Notes: generated by a model not told the origin, from the sequence alone. A stretch of DNA of 64,000 nt from Marinomonas ostreistagni (GCF_016461785.1 NZ_JAEMUH010000003.1:62001-126000); one strand, 5' to 3'. Shown: positions 1 through 10,162, counted from the first letter of the stretch. Numbers and translations are program-made.

Positions 1-18
1 GTGGATAACCGCCTATTT

Positions 19-2001
19 TTAAGGACTTAAGTGCGATGAAACTGCGACTTTAAGTTGTTGGTAGAATTCTTTTTTACCAGAGAATCCAAGCTTACTTGCG
101 TCTTTATCGCTGTTCTGTCCAATAGCGCAGCCCAGCAATAGCCTATCATTGAGTTGTTCTGGCACTAAGTAATGCTGCGACATTAAAAACAAACAATAAC
201 GAAGTAAAGCCGGTCGGATAGCATCAAATGGTCGATGGTGGTTGCAGAAATAGGCCAAATCCGACACATCTTTTGACGAAGGTTTAAGGATGTGTGGATT
301 TTCCCCCATTGGGAAAGTGGCGTTGATAGACAAGATTAATTCAGGCGACAGCTCTCTTAGACTAAGAGTCAGGGTGTCGAGCCAATCCTTTTTAAAAAGG
401 TTTGACCAATCTTGGCTGATGCTTTTCATAGCAGGCGTCAGTCCTTTAACCATCATTAAAGAATAAGCACCGCTGGCTTGATCTTTCCCTGTACCTAAGC
501 GGACAGTGATTAGGCCATAATCACGCCAAAAATTAATCACATCAGCCGTTGCGGCAAAGCTTGTGGCAATAAAATGTGCTTTATTTTCTAGTGCATCTTG
601 CTCAATGAGTTGCAGTAGTCGCCTACCAAAACCTTGGCGTTGATAGCCTGATGCAATAGCAATTCGGCTGATTCGCCAATAGGTGTATTGAGCAGCTTCT
701 GAGATGCCTTCATGTGCGAGCAGAGACTGTGGTAATAAATGTCCTCTCGGTCGGCGTGTTCCCTCCATGACAGCTTGACTTAGTTCATTAGGAAGGTTGC
801 CCTCTACTGAAACTAGTGCGACGCCAATGAGGCGTTTTTCATGGTATAGACAATAGGTTTTGACACTTGGATCATCCACCATCCATCTTTTATTTTCAGG
901 AGATGTCTGATAGTGAGCATTTACCAACAAGGAGAAGGCCTGATCTAAAATAGTAGGATAACTTAACCAATCTTCTCGGCATAATTGAGAAGGCTGCGCC
1001 TGAGATAGCTCGTTGGTTTGATATTCTTTGAAAAGTAGTTGAGCGAGCCAGTTCTCTAATGGGTCATTTACCCCCCATCGAATGGGGTGAGTAAAGTGGT
1101 GTTTTAAGACAGATACCTTTCGGTTTTCCAGTAGACGCTGAAAGCGAATAGCAAATCCTTTTCCTGATCCTTCATAACCATAGTCTGTACTGCTGAAGAC
1201 TATGCTTTCTGCTTTTTCGATAAGCGATTCTAAAACAGGTAAAGGTAAACTTGCCGCTTCATCAATTACAAGTAAGTCGTATTTCTCTGAGTCGTTTAAC
1301 AATGCATCAGGTGCTTTGAAAGGTAAGGGGACCTCAGTTAAATCTTGGTAATGATCCAATAAAGACGTCATATTAAGTTTACTGGAAGCGGTACAAGCGC
1401 TCTTAATACCACGACTTTGAGCACGTGCTATTAATTCAGCTAAGGCAAATGACTTACCCCGTCCACGAGGTGCTAGAAGAAAATGGCAAGTTGTAGGGTG
1501 AAGAAAAACTGAGTCGACAAAATACTCTTGCTCAGGTGTTAAGCACTTCGTGTTGTAAGTTAAAGGTTGAATGGAGTCGGGCCACTCTATTTGAAAAGGT
1601 GAGCTGTCTTGATTCAGCGCTTGCCAGAAAATCGTTTTATAAACACTGGTAGTATCCTGGCTATTCAAAGGCCATGGTAAGTAGCGATCTAATTCTTGAT
1701 CGGCTTTTATCAACCAATCTTCTCCGAGATGAAGAGCTAACACACCTCCGCCACGAATAGTTCCTGCGACAATAGAGAGAGCTGTGATGTTGATGCCTTT
1801 AGAGAGGTCTAGTAAGACTGCGCTGTAACTGTTTCCTAGCTGGCGTTTCAATGTATTGAAATTAATCTGCGAAACGTGTGTCAGTGGAAGAGTGCTATGG
1901 CTAATGACGAGAGCATCCGAAAATGTTCCGTAGCGTTGTTCGAATTGTTGCAGCGTGCTGGACCAGTCAGACAAACTGATGACGCAATGGCGGTGTGCCA
2001 T
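19..2001 (-). CDS. tmcA: tRNA(Met) cytidine acetyltransferase TmcA
   Basis: 660 aa, the family's usual length. TmcA uses acetyl-CoA and ATP to make N4-acetylcytidine at the wobble base (C34) of elongator tRNA-Met, which sharpens AUG over AUA decoding. Seen: a helicase-like ATPase module with Walker A PRGRGKS near residue 180 and Walker B-like DEAASLP near 250, then a GNAT acetyltransferase core (GYQRQGFGRRLL near 457, the acetyl-CoA loop) and a C-terminal tRNA-binding tail. The ATG at 2001 is preceded by an AGAGG Shine-Dalgarno about 7 nt away. It stands alone on this strand ahead of a chemoreceptor. Identification is firm; the open frame on the opposite strand over its 5' end is a shadow. 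Confidence 0.96.
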   Translation of the reverse strand: MAHRHCVISLSDWSSTLQQFEQRYGTFSDALVISHSTLPLTHVSQINFNTLKRQLGNSYSAVLLDLSKGINITALSIVAGTIRGGGVLALHLGEDWLIKADQELDRYLPWPLNSQDTTSVYKTIFWQALNQDSSPFQIEWPDSIQPLTYNTKCLTPEQEYFVDSVFLHPTTCHFLLAPRGRGKSFALAELIARAQSRGIKSACTASSKLNMTSLLDHYQDLTEVPLPFKAPDALLNDSEKYDLLVIDEAASLPLPVLESLIEKAESIVFSSTDYGYEGSGKGFAIRFQRLLENRKVSVLKHHFTHPIRWGVNDPLENWLAQLLFKEYQTNELSQAQPSQLCREDWLSYPTILDQAFSLLVNAHYQTSPENKRWMVDDPSVKTYCLYHEKRLIGVALVSVEGNLPNELSQAVMEGTRRPRGHLLPQSLLAHEGISEAAQYTYWRISRIAIASGYQRQGFGRRLLQLIEQDALENKAHFIATSFAATADVINFWRDYGLITVRLGTGKDQASGAYSLMMVKGLTPAMKSISQDWSNLFKKDWLDTLTLSLRELSPELILSINATFPMGENPHILKPSSKDVSDLAYFCNHHRPFDAIRPALLRYCLFLMSQHYLVPEQLNDRLLLGCAIGQNSDKDASKLGFSGKKEFYQQLKVAVSSHLSP

Positions 2002-2121
2002 ATAAGACCTCTGAGAATGCTAATGTGTAAGCATCATACCTTTGTTAGGTCTTTGAGCAAATTGGGCCTCAACACAAAACGTATTGAGGCCTAAATACCG
2101 AGTTTATAACTAAGCTGAATG

Positions 2122-4074
2122 TTATAGCGTAAACTGAGTTAGATTTTGTTTTAAGTTAATTGCTAATTGGTGGATACGCTGGCTTTCATCACGTGACTTC
2201 TGAGCATTCTCAAAGGTATCTGTTGCTGCGGACTGAAGCTCAGTGGTATTACCTCGGATTTGAGTGGTCGCCACACTTTGCTCCTCTGTGGCAGCGGCCA
2301 CACCAGAGATTTGCTGAGCAACAAGGTCCATAGATTTATTAATCGCTGCGATCAGTTCTCCTGCTCGAGTTGCTTGCTGAACGCTATTTTCAACTTGATC
2401 TCGACCCTGCTGCATGGTTTCTACTGCAGAACGACTGCCTTGTTGAAGACGTTCAACCACTTGTTGAATTTCTTCAGTGGATTGCTGAGTTCGTTGTGCT
2501 AGCACTCGCACCTCATCCGCTACAACAGCAAACCCTCGACCTTGCTCTCCTGCACGGGCGGCTTCGATGGCCGCATTCAATGCCAGTAGGTTAGTCTGCT
2601 CTGCGATCTCATTGATTACATTCACAACAGAACCAATGTTAATCGTGCTGCTTTCTACTTCTTGAATGGTTTTTGCTGCATTTTCAAATGACATAGACAG
2701 TCGAGAAATCGTTTCTTCTACACGTTTAGTAGCTTGGTAGCCCTGTTGTGTAGTGTCGTTCACCGACACTGTTTCGCCTGATACTTCCGTTGAGCTTTGA
2801 GCCACTTCTTCGACAGAAGCGGACACTTGCTCAATGGCAGTGGCTACCTGAGCACAAACATTAGAGCTATTGGTTGCAGAGTGAATTAATTGATCATTCG
2901 ATTGACTGATGGTTTGTGCAGAAGCCAATAACTGCTCACTGGATGTCTGTACCTGAACAATTAAGCTAGCTAAACCGTCACGCATGGTTTGAATAGAGCA
3001 CTGAAGTTTGTGCGTTTCATTATTGCTTGATCGAGAAGCGGCTGTTGGAAATCTAAAGGTAAGGTTACCTTTACCGATTTCTTCAACCCCCTGAGTAATA
3101 CTTTGCAAAGGTTTAAGAGCTGATTTTATAGTAAGCCATAGAATCAATGAGAGAAAAATTGCCGCGCCTGCACAAATGGCAGCGACGAAATAGAGTACTG
3201 TCATCAGCTCTGCGGTGTACTCATTAGTATACGTTTTAATTGCGACGACCCAGTTCCAGCCTTCTACTTTGTGGAAGATGACTTTGGACTCTTCTGCTTG
3301 TGCATCTTTTCCTGCAACTTGAATACTATAAGAGGTGATACCTGAGCTTTGCTGGAACATGCTAGCGAAAGCGTCTTTTGCTGTAGGGAACAAGTTGAAA
3401 ACATTTTTTCCAAGCACTGAATCGCTTGGATGGATAACAATTTCACCTTTATTGGCAGACTTCGCATCCATAACATAGACATAACCACGTTTGCCTATTT
3501 GTACACTGCTAAGGTTACTGCGCAAGTGACCTAGGATCTTTTCAAGAGGGATGGCTGCCACAATGGACAGATTAGAGTGTCCCGAGATAGGAGCTACTTT
3601 TGCAACATAGCTAGCATTACCGTTTTTCCATTGACCAAAACCATTGGCTGGAAGAGCATTTATAACTGAGATGCCTGATACTGTTGAAGCCAACAATTTA
3701 TTTGTTTTTGATTCGATAAGAAATAATTCAGCACTCACGTTTTCTTTAAGAGTAGCCAGTTTATTTGATTGGCTGAGTTGCAAACCATCCAGTTTAACCT
3801 CACTTCCACTTTGGCTGATTGACTGCGTCAACTCGTTATTAAGGTACTTAGCTGAGCGGTTCAGTGAGTCACTTAAAAAGCCGTATTGAACTTCAAGCTC
3901 ATGACTGAGTAGCTTAACTTCTGTTAATTGATGACTGGTGACTATCTTATTTAACTGCTCTTCAAATAGGACTTCGATAGCCACAATTAATAGAGAAAAA
4001 ATAAAGACAACAGCAATCAGAGAGCCAGCGGATAATTGTGTCGGTAGGGATAAGAAGCGCAAGCGAGACAACAT
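2122..4074 (-). CDS. Methyl-accepting chemotaxis protein, Cache-type sensor
   Basis: 650 aa transmembrane chemoreceptor. An N-terminal membrane segment (about residues 15-35) leads to a roughly 250-residue periplasmic region with features of a Cache fold ([13 protein letters not shown], then an IHP...GKN stretch). A second membrane segment (about 285-310), a HAMP linker and a long cytoplasmic coiled coil follow, with the conserved hairpin tip [19 protein letters not shown]. It would bind a small ligand in the periplasm and control the CheA kinase. The C-terminus (NLTQFTL) lacks a CheR-tethering pentapeptide. No che genes are nearby, so it is an orphan receptor; the ligand cannot be predicted. 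Confidence 0.93.
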   Translation of the reverse strand: MLSRLRFLSLPTQLSAGSLIAVVFIFSLLIVAIEVLFEEQLNKIVTSHQLTEVKLLSHELEVQYGFLSDSLNRSAKYLNNELTQSISQSGSEVKLDGLQLSQSNKLATLKENVSAELFLIESKTNKLLASTVSGISVINALPANGFGQWKNGNASYVAKVAPISGHSNLSIVAAIPLEKILGHLRSNLSSVQIGKRGYVYVMDAKSANKGEIVIHPSDSVLGKNVFNLFPTAKDAFASMFQQSSGITSYSIQVAGKDAQAEESKVIFHKVEGWNWVVAIKTYTNEYTAELMTVLYFVAAICAGAAIFLSLILWLTIKSALKPLQSITQGVEEIGKGNLTFRFPTAASRSSNNETHKLQCSIQTMRDGLASLIVQVQTSSEQLLASAQTISQSNDQLIHSATNSSNVCAQVATAIEQVSASVEEVAQSSTEVSGETVSVNDTTQQGYQATKRVEETISRLSMSFENAAKTIQEVESSTINIGSVVNVINEIAEQTNLLALNAAIEAARAGEQGRGFAVVADEVRVLAQRTQQSTEEIQQVVERLQQGSRSAVETMQQGRDQVENSVQQATRAGELIAAINKSMDLVAQQISGVAAATEEQSVATTQIRGNTTELQSAATDTFENAQKSRDESQRIHQLAINLKQNLTQFTL

Positions 4075-4585
4075 AGATTCATTGTTCCTTCAAAAACATT
4101 AGCCAATAAAAAATGTGAGGGTATTTTTGTGGGAATTTATACCACTTATTTAAAGGTTAAGGCAGTTTCAATCATTAAAATACTTAATAAAATTGTAACC
4201 AAGCCTTTCATGCCGCATGTTTTGTTGTCATTTTTGTCAATTGCTAAGCATTTAATTGAAAGTAAGTTCTAAATAAACTGTGGAACAACCTCCTCATTGA
4301 GCCAGGAATACATAGTGCATAAAGCACTCAATATGAGCTGATTTGGCGGCGAATATGTCTTAAATTGTGTAAACATAAAGGCCAAATTCCTTTTAAATAG
4401 ATATCTTTCGTAAGCAGTATTTCAAGTACTTATACCTATAGAAGTAAATGATTGCTAATACAAAAGTGTAAAAAAGACTGTATTTGTTAACAAAGTGGTT
4501 ACAAACGGCGGGTTTTTGAACCTTATTGATTGTTTTTTCAGGAAGGTGATACTTTTTTGAGCGTCTAAATGTTAAGGGAATGTTT
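4075..4585. other. AT-rich intergenic region without a supported gene
   Basis: About 510 bases between the chemoreceptor start and the terminator of the propionate operon. It must contain the chemoreceptor promoter on the minus strand, but no convincing -35/-10 pair or sigma-28-like site was found. An open frame (4393-4599, minus) is rejected because it begins inside the terminator hairpin. No tRNA or repeat was seen. Confidence 0.6.
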
Positions 4586-4614
4586 CCAAAAGCGCTCATT
4601 AGGGCAATGAGCGC
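4586..4614 (-). terminator. Rho-independent terminator of the prp operon
   Basis: A perfect 9-bp stem (GCGCTCATT at 4592-4600 with AATGAGCGC at 4606-4614) around a 5-nt loop. On the minus strand it is followed by a short T run (4588-4591). It lies about 25 nt beyond the prpD stop codon, where the operon transcript should end. The T run is short, so termination may be incomplete. Confidence 0.7.
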
Positions 4615-4638
4615 CCATATAAAGTGCTGTAAGGAGGG

Positions 4639-6123
4639 TTAAATAACCAATAAATCCATAAAATCGTGGACGGCAGTACTCTCAAGCCCATTTTGATCTT
4701 TACATAAATCAAAAATATGTTGGCTACGAGCGGACGGGAAGCGGGTCGCCAAGTTCGCTTTGAATTTCTTCTCTAGTAATGGGATACCTTCTTCACGGCG
4801 GCGGCGATGACCAATAGGGTATTCTACAGAGACTTCTTCTGTTGAAGTGCCATCTTTAAAGAACACTTGGATCGCGTTCGCGATAGAGCGTTTGTCGGCT
4901 TCTAGATACTCGCGTGTAAAGCGCTCGTCTTCGATGATTTCCATTTTCTCGCGAAGCTCATCAATGATTGGATTGGCAGTATGGAAGTCATCTTCGTAGT
5001 GCTCTGCCACCAAATTACCAAACGCCAATGGCACAGCGGCCATGTACTGTAGACAGTGGTCACGGTCAGCCGCGTTCGCTAATGGGCCGACTTTCGAGAT
5101 AATACGAATCGCTGATTCATGGGTGCGAATGACAATCTTCTCAATTTGATCCAAGCGATCTTTGACTTGCGGATGTAGCGTTACCGCGGCTTCTGCCGCG
5201 GTTTGTGCGTGGAACTCCGCAGGGAAGGAAATCTTAAACAGCACGTTTTCCATTACATAAGTGCCGTAGTCTTGCGTGAATTTAAAGGCACGGTCTTCTG
5301 GAGACTTCAGTTTTTGATCTTTGTTGGTTTTCGAGAACGACACATCGTAGAAGCCCCACTGTGGTGCTGTGAGCACACCTGGAATGCCCATCTCACCACG
5401 TAGCGACATATCCGCTAAGCGCACCGCACGAGAGGTTGCATCGCCTGCCGCCCAAGATTTACGTGAGCCTGCATTGGGGGCATGGCGGTAAGTACGCAGT
5501 GCTGAGCCATCAACCCAAGCTTGGGAAATCGCCGCCATGATTTGCTCGCGGTTACCCCCCATCATTTTTGCCACCACGGCAGAAGACGCCACACGCACTA
5601 ATAAAACGTGACATAGACCCACGCGGTTAAACGAGTTTTCAAGAGCGATCACACCTTGGATCTCATGGGCCATAATCATGCCTTCAAGAACATCGCGCAT
5701 GGTTAGCGGTGCTTCACCGCGAGAAACACGAACCTGAGACAAATGATCGGCAACCGCTAAGATACCCCCTAAATTATCTGAAGGGTGGCCCCATTCCGCT
5801 GCGAGCCAAGTGTCGTTGTAATCAAGCCAGCGAATAATACAGCCGATATCCCATGCTGCTTTCACAGGGTCTAGGGCAAATGAAGTACCCGGCACACGAG
5901 CACCGTTAGGTACCACTGTGCCTTGCACCATTGGACCAAGGTGTTTAGTACACTCTGGGAAGCGAAGTGCTAACAGGCCACAACCAAGAGTATCCATCAG
6001 ACAGTTGCGGGCGGTATCTAGAGCTTCTTGGCTTTCAATTTTGAAATTTAACACATAATCCGCGATGTCTTGGATCACCTGATCGTATTCAGGGCGGTTA
6101 TTTAAATCGACATTTGCACTCAT
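4639..6123 (-). CDS. prpD: 2-methylcitrate dehydratase PrpD
   Basis: 494 aa from the chosen start, close to the roughly 483 aa of enterobacterial PrpD. It belongs to the MmgE/PrpD family and dehydrates 2-methylcitrate to 2-methyl-cis-aconitate in propionate catabolism. Seen: family blocks such as [37 protein letters not shown] and the downstream [15 protein letters not shown]. The ATG at 6123 has AGAGGAA about 6 nt upstream; an in-frame ATG 33 nt earlier has no good ribosome site. It is the last gene of gntR-prpB-prpC-prpD, separated from prpC by a 247-nt gap holding a long hairpin. No acnD/prpF pair is present, so the route here depends on PrpD. Confidence 0.95.
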   Translation of the reverse strand: MSANVDLNNRPEYDQVIQDIADYVLNFKIESQEALDTARNCLMDTLGCGLLALRFPECTKHLGPMVQGTVVPNGARVPGTSFALDPVKAAWDIGCIIRWLDYNDTWLAAEWGHPSDNLGGILAVADHLSQVRVSRGEAPLTMRDVLEGMIMAHEIQGVIALENSFNRVGLCHVLLVRVASSAVVAKMMGGNREQIMAAISQAWVDGSALRTYRHAPNAGSRKSWAAGDATSRAVRLADMSLRGEMGIPGVLTAPQWGFYDVSFSKTNKDQKLKSPEDRAFKFTQDYGTYVMENVLFKISFPAEFHAQTAAEAAVTLHPQVKDRLDQIEKIVIRTHESAIRIISKVGPLANAADRDHCLQYMAAVPLAFGNLVAEHYEDDFHTANPIIDELREKMEIIEDERFTREYLEADKRSIANAIQVFFKDGTSTEEVSVEYPIGHRRRREEGIPLLEKKFKANLATRFPSARSQHIFDLCKDQNGLESTAVHDFMDLLVI

Positions 6124-6303
6124 GGTGGTTCCTCTGATTCTTTTGGCTCTTTTCATAGGTGAGAGGCTGCAATCGGGATTTCAAGCACTCTTAAGCACGC
6201 GCTATGGATGGCGCAATAGGGCGCTTTATCAGGGATGATTTTGCGCCCGGCGTAGAGTGTTGAAAGGCCTCTAACACTAGGTTTAGTTGTCTATGTTCAA
6301 GGT

Positions 6304-6339
6304 GCTTATGCCTTTTCCTCGCTTGGAAAAGGCATAAGC
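6304..6339. other. Long perfect hairpin between prpC and prpD
   Basis: A 15-bp perfect inverted repeat (6304-6318 with 6325-6339) and a 6-nt loop, in the 247-nt space between the prpC stop and the prpD start. It lacks a T tract on the minus strand, so it is not a classic terminator. In an operon transcript it could block 3' decay of the upstream prpBC message or guide processing. The structure is seen; the role is inferred. Confidence 0.6.
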
Positions 6340-6370
6340 CTCTTGTCTGTTAATTCTGTTGAGCTTCGAG

Positions 6371-7498
6371 CTAGTCTCTTTGGTCGATATCTACCCAAGC
6401 GGCTTTTTCTGGGCCGATGTAATCGGCACTTGGGCGAATAATGCGGTTATTGGCACGTTGCTCCATCACATGAGAGGCCCAGCCAGTGACCCGTGAACAT
6501 ACGAAGATCGGTGTGAACAATTTGGTTGGGATGCCCATAAAGCGGTAAGCACTGGCGTGGAAAAAGTCAGCGTTACAGAACAGTTTCTTCTCACGCCACA
6601 TGACGGCTTCGCAACGCTCCGAAACTGCATAAAGATGTGTATCGCCCACTTCCTCTGACAGTAGCTTTGACCATTTTTTAATGATGTCATTACGTGGGTC
6701 ACGTTCGCGGTAAATGGCATGGCCAAAGCCCATGATTTTGTCTTTGTTCGCTAGCATACCCATGATGGCATCTTCCGCTTCATCAGGCGTTTGCCAAGGC
6801 TCGATCATGTCCATCGCGGCTTCGTTGGCACCACCATGCAGTGGTCCACGAAGGCTGCCGATACCGCCTGTGATACAAGAGTGCATATCAGATAAAGTGG
6901 AAGCACACACGCGAGCAGTGAAAGTAGATGCGTTGAATTCGTGTTCAGCGTAGAGAATCAGTGAGGCGTTCATCACTTTTTCGTGTAGTGGATTTGGCGT
7001 GTCGCTGTGTAGCATGGCTAAGAAATGGCCAGCTAAACTGCTCACCGATGGGTTAAGTGTGTCGATACGTACACCATCGTGGCTGAAGCGATACCAGTAC
7101 AAGATGATTGCTGGCAAGGTTGCGAGTAGACGATCTGCTGTATCTTGTTGTTGGCTAAAGTCGGTCTCAGTCTCAAGGTTTCCTAAGAAAGAACAGCCAG
7201 TGCGCATTACATCCATTGGGTGCGCGTCTTTCGGGATCAATTCCAAGGCCGACTTAAGCGGCTGTGGTAACTCCCGCAGATTCATGAGCTTAGTTTTGTA
7301 ATGGTCAAGCTCTGCTTGATTCGGCAGTTTGCCGTATAGCAGTAGGTAAGCCACTTCTTCAAAACATGCCTTGTCAGCCAGCTCTTCAATGTCATAGCCG
7401 CGATAAGTAAGGCCTGAGCCGGTTTTACCCACGGTACATAGAGCGGTTTCCCCTGCGCTTTGGCCGCGAAGACCTGCGCCAGATAGTTCTTTAGCCAT
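6371..7498 (-). CDS. prpC: 2-methylcitrate synthase PrpC
   Basis: 375 aa citrate-synthase-fold enzyme that condenses propionyl-CoA with oxaloacetate to 2-methylcitrate. Seen: LHGGANEAAMDMI and GFGHAIYRERDPR, which carry the active-site histidines, plus a C-terminal block with RANNRIIRPSADYIGP. The length suits PrpC rather than the larger type II GltA. The start at 7498 is preferred over an ATG 12 nt upstream because GGAG then sits 6 nt before it. It is third in the operon after prpB. Position beside prpB and prpD makes methylcitrate synthase much more likely than citrate synthase, although many such enzymes accept both substrates. Confidence 0.95.
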   Translation of the reverse strand: MAKELSGAGLRGQSAGETALCTVGKTGSGLTYRGYDIEELADKACFEEVAYLLLYGKLPNQAELDHYKTKLMNLRELPQPLKSALELIPKDAHPMDVMRTGCSFLGNLETETDFSQQQDTADRLLATLPAIILYWYRFSHDGVRIDTLNPSVSSLAGHFLAMLHSDTPNPLHEKVMNASLILYAEHEFNASTFTARVCASTLSDMHSCITGGIGSLRGPLHGGANEAAMDMIEPWQTPDEAEDAIMGMLANKDKIMGFGHAIYRERDPRNDIIKKWSKLLSEEVGDTHLYAVSERCEAVMWREKKLFCNADFFHASAYRFMGIPTKLFTPIFVCSRVTGWASHVMEQRANNRIIRPSADYIGPEKAAWVDIDQRD

Positions 7499-7612
7499 TT
7501 GTATCTCCATTTTTATTGTTAGTGAGATAATCAGTTGAATACCTATTCGTACGACCCGATTCTATCGGGGATGAAAACATCCCAATCGCTGATGGAATCA
7601 GCTCGTACAACT

Positions 7613-8497
7613 CTAACGCTTGTTCTCGGAGAACAGCGCGTCGAGCTTTTGTTCGTAATCGTGGTAATTCAAGAAATCGTATAAATCCATACGGGTTTGC
7701 ATGGTGTCGACCACGTTGCGCTGGTGGCCGTCGTTCAATAGGTGTTGGTAGACGTTCAGCGCCGCTAGGTTCATAGCTCGGAAGGCGCTTAATGGATAAA
7801 GCACAATGTCGACGCCCGCGCTGGCCAGTTCTTCACGACTAAACAGCGGTGTCGCGCCAAACTCTGTAATGTTTGCCAATACAGGGACTTTTACCGCATC
7901 AACGAACTCACGATACTGCTCAAGGGTGAGCATGGCTTCAGGGAAGATCATATCGGCACCGGCTTCAACGCAGGCAACAGCACGTTCAATAGCGGAATCC
8001 ATGCCTTCTACTGCGAGTGCGTCAGTACGCGCCATGATGACAAAGTTGTCGTCATAGCGTGCATCGACACAGGCTTTGATGCGATCGACCATTTCCGCTT
8101 GACTGACGATCGCTTTATTAGGGCGATGTCCGCAGCGTTTTTGTTGTACTTGGTCTTCAATATGCACGGCTGCGGCCCCCGCTTTTTCCATTTGCTGGAT
8201 TGTGCGTGCGATGTTGAATGCGCCACCAAAACCTGTGTCGATATCTACCAACAGCGGCAAGTTACTTGCTGCTGTGATTCGACGAACATCTTCTAGAACA
8301 TCATTCAGGTCGGTCATCCCCAAATCTGGTAAACCGTAGGATGCGTTAGCAACACCACCACCTGAAAGGTAAATGGCATGATGCCCTGTTTGCTCTGCCA
8401 TCATGGCGCAATAAGCGTTGACGGTGCCAACGACTTGCAGCGGTGAATGGTCTTTAATCGCTTGGCGAAAACGTGCGCCGGGTGATGCTAACGTCAT
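7613..8497 (-). CDS. prpB: 2-methylisocitrate lyase PrpB
   Basis: 294 aa, the standard length. PrpB splits 2-methylisocitrate into pyruvate and succinate, the last step of the methylcitrate cycle. Seen: the isocitrate lyase superfamily KRCGH motif (in [10 protein letters not shown]), whose cysteine is the catalytic base, the Mg-binding DIDTGFG segment and the start region GARFRQAI. The ATG has a well-placed GAGG. It lies 27 nt after the GntR regulator gene and is followed by prpC after about 115 nt that hold two small inverted repeats (7568-7583 and 7588-7602). Identification is secure from both motif and context. Confidence 0.96.
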   Translation of the reverse strand: MTLASPGARFRQAIKDHSPLQVVGTVNAYCAMMAEQTGHHAIYLSGGGVANASYGLPDLGMTDLNDVLEDVRRITAASNLPLLVDIDTGFGGAFNIARTIQQMEKAGAAAVHIEDQVQQKRCGHRPNKAIVSQAEMVDRIKACVDARYDDNFVIMARTDALAVEGMDSAIERAVACVEAGADMIFPEAMLTLEQYREFVDAVKVPVLANITEFGATPLFSREELASAGVDIVLYPLSAFRAMNLAALNVYQHLLNDGHQRNVVDTMQTRMDLYDFLNYHDYEQKLDALFSENKR

Positions 8498-8524
8498 ACG
8501 ATCCTCACTTTTTATTGTTATTGG

Positions 8525-9232
8525 CTAAGGTTGGCCAGAGTTACCCTGAGAGATGCTGTCGTGCAGCATCGCTTTTTTCAAAAGAGTCGCGGCGCGGCTG
8601 ATATGGCGACGCATTAGTAATTCTGCGAGATCACCTTCACGGTTGGCGATGGCATCTAAAATGGCTTTGTGCTCTCGCAGCGCCTGACGTGGATCGGGCC
8701 GTGAATCCGCAGTGTAGCGACGATACATGCGGATCGTGGCGTATAGGTCTTGGGTTAAGACTCGAATTAGCTTTTTATTTTGGCTTGCTTGAATGATACG
8801 TAGATGAAAGTCTTCGTTGCCGTATTGGCTGGCATAATGCTCATCTTTGTTACTATCGAGATGGGCTTGGTGGTCATCTAGAAGTGTATAAAGCTCTGCC
8901 ACTTCTTGTTCGCTGATGAGCTCCGCGGCTAAACGAGCCGCCATACCTTCCATGGCTTCACGTAAGGTATAAGTATCCAGTAGGTCTTCAATGTTAAGCT
9001 CGATGACGCGGGCGCCAACATTGGCGGTGCGGGTAATTAAGCCTAGTGCTTCGAGTTTAACGAGAGCCTCACGTAATGGGCCACGCGAAACGCCATAACG
9101 TTTAGCGAGTTCAGGCTCTGATATTTTGCTACCAAGAGGAAGAACACCTTCGACAACTTCAGCGGTTAAGCGTTGAGTTAAGTCATCGGAGAGTGTGGCA
9201 GATTTAATTTGCGTAACCTTTTCCAAACTCAT
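8525..9232 (-). CDS. GntR-family (FCD/FadR subfamily) regulator of the prp operon
   Basis: 235 aa. The N-terminal winged helix-turn-helix contains RYGVSRGPLREALVKLEALGLI, followed by an all-alpha FCD ligand-binding domain (about residues 90-225) with the metal-coordinating D/H/H pattern typical of the subgroup (EDFHLRI, then REHKAI and MRRHI). As first gene of the operon it most likely represses it and is relieved by a methylcitrate-cycle intermediate; that is inference from family and position. Three matching palindromes lie just upstream. This type replaces the sigma-54 activator PrpR of enterobacteria. The Shine-Dalgarno (AGGA) is very close to the ATG, so translation may be weak. Confidence 0.92.
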   Translation of the reverse strand: MSLEKVTQIKSATLSDDLTQRLTAEVVEGVLPLGSKISEPELAKRYGVSRGPLREALVKLEALGLITRTANVGARVIELNIEDLLDTYTLREAMEGMAARLAAELISEQEVAELYTLLDDHQAHLDSNKDEHYASQYGNEDFHLRIIQASQNKKLIRVLTQDLYATIRMYRRYTADSRPDPRQALREHKAILDAIANREGDLAELLMRRHISRAATLLKKAMLHDSISQGNSGQP

Positions 9233-9243
9233 GTCCTACATAT

Positions 9244-9253
9244 TTGTCTACAA
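9244..9253. promoter_or_regulatory. Operator O1 for the GntR/FCD regulator
   Basis: TTGTCTACAA, a near-perfect palindrome of the FadR/FCD consensus type, between the predicted -10 box and the gntR start. It would cover the transcription start. Its centre is 53 bp from that of O2. Confidence 0.7.
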
Positions 9254-9261
9254 TGTGACTA

Positions 9262-9290
9262 TTTATAGAATGAGTATTAGTATAGATCAA
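9262..9290 (-). promoter_or_regulatory. Predicted sigma-70 promoter of gntR-prpBCD
   Basis: On the minus strand, -35 TTGATC (9285-9290), a 17-bp spacer and -10 TATAAA (9262-9267). It is flanked on one side by O1 and on the other by O2, the arrangement expected of a repressed promoter. Confidence 0.65.
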
Positions 9291-9294
9291 GCTA

Positions 9295-9308
9295 AATTGT
9301 CGACAATT
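9295..9308. promoter_or_regulatory. Operator O2 for the GntR/FCD regulator
   Basis: AATTGTCGACAATT, a perfect 14-bp palindrome 4 bp upstream of the predicted -35 box. It shares the TTGTCNACAA core with O1 and O3. Confidence 0.78.
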
Positions 9309-9347
9309 CGACTTAGGTAGTAGTTAAAGTATTATTTTTAATAATGG

Positions 9348-9359
9348 ATTGTCGACAAT
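9348..9359. promoter_or_regulatory. Operator O3 for the GntR/FCD regulator
   Basis: ATTGTCGACAAT, a perfect 12-bp palindrome 52 bp centre-to-centre from O2 and 24 bp past the stop of the upstream SDR gene. The spacing near five helical turns suggests binding on the same DNA face as O2 and O1. Confidence 0.7.
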
Positions 9360-9382
9360 ATTAGAAAGGTTCTGAAAGTGCT

Positions 9383-10096
9383 TTACCAAGTAATGGGCTG
9401 ATGATTCCAGTCCATATAACTGGCTTTGCCATCGATTTCTAATTTATCTAGTAAGCTTAACAGCTGTGTTGCGACAAACTTTGGGGTAAACAATTTATCT
9501 TCGGGAACTGAGCGCTGAAAAGGCTTCGAAAGTGGCGTGTCTGTGGTGCCAGGATGGAAAGCAAGTAGTTTGACGTTTTTCGAGCGTCGCGCGAGCTCCA
9601 CAGAAAAGGTTTGCACCATCATATTGAGTGCCGCCTTGGAAGCTCGGTAGCTGTACCAACCTCCTAAGAGGTTATCACTTATACTGCCAATACGTGCGCT
9701 AAATAAAGCCACTTTACAAGGTTCGTTGCTTTTTAAATGAGGAGCTAAGTATTTTAGCCAAAGAGAAGGCGTAACCGTATTTGCTTCAAATATGGTTAAC
9801 ATATTCTCGGCGCTAATGCTTTCTAACTTACGCTCTGGCTGAAGCTCGTTTTGATGCAAAATGCCTTGGCAGATAAAAACTTTGCCAACTGGGAATTGGA
9901 AGTCCAGCTCTGTGCAGATGTTTTCGATGCTTCGCTCATCATACTGGCAATGTAGAGCAGTGATTTTAGGGTGTTGAAAGCTCTGATGACGGCTAATGGC
10001 GATGATTTGCTGACATTCATCCCGTTCGTTTAATTGTTCAATGATCGCTTGAGCAATGTGGCTACCAGCGCCGACTACAATGGCTGAATAGGGCAT
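9383..10096 (-). CDS. Short-chain dehydrogenase/reductase (SDR)
   Basis: 237 aa, classical SDR size. The N-terminal nucleotide loop reads VVGAGSHIAQAI, a variant of the usual TGxxxGxG. A catalytic YRASK (YxxxK) follows near residue 150, after SARIGSISDN which holds the active-site serine. It resembles the C-factor/CsgA-like branch of SDRs, whose substrates are mostly unknown. The ATG has an AGGAG 4-5 nt upstream. It is last of three same-strand genes (DUF3429, DCC, SDR), so it probably belongs to that small operon and not to the prp operon downstream. Confidence 0.85.
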   Translation of the reverse strand: MPYSAIVVGAGSHIAQAIIEQLNERDECQQIIAISRHQSFQHPKITALHCQYDERSIENICTELDFQFPVGKVFICQGILHQNELQPERKLESISAENMLTIFEANTVTPSLWLKYLAPHLKSNEPCKVALFSARIGSISDNLLGGWYSYRASKAALNMMVQTFSVELARRSKNVKLLAFHPGTTDTPLSKPFQRSVPEDKLFTPKFVATQLLSLLDKLEIDGKASYMDWNHQPITW

Positions 10097-10162
10097 TTCA
10101 TTCTCCTGTGCTTATATCTGATTGAATACGCAAAGGAGTGATAATTGGATGGTTTAGATCAC

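Noticed and set aside
1876..2094. 72-codon open frame on the plus strand over the tmcA start
   Set aside because: It is antisense to a secure gene, with no ribosome site and no recognisable content.
4393..4599. 68-codon open frame on the minus strand between the chemoreceptor and prpD
   Set aside because: It starts inside the prpD terminator hairpin, has no Shine-Dalgarno, and its AT-rich translation looks like random sequence.
7568..7602. Two small hairpins between prpB and prpC
   Set aside because: Stems of only 6 bp with no T tract; too short to support a separate regulatory claim.
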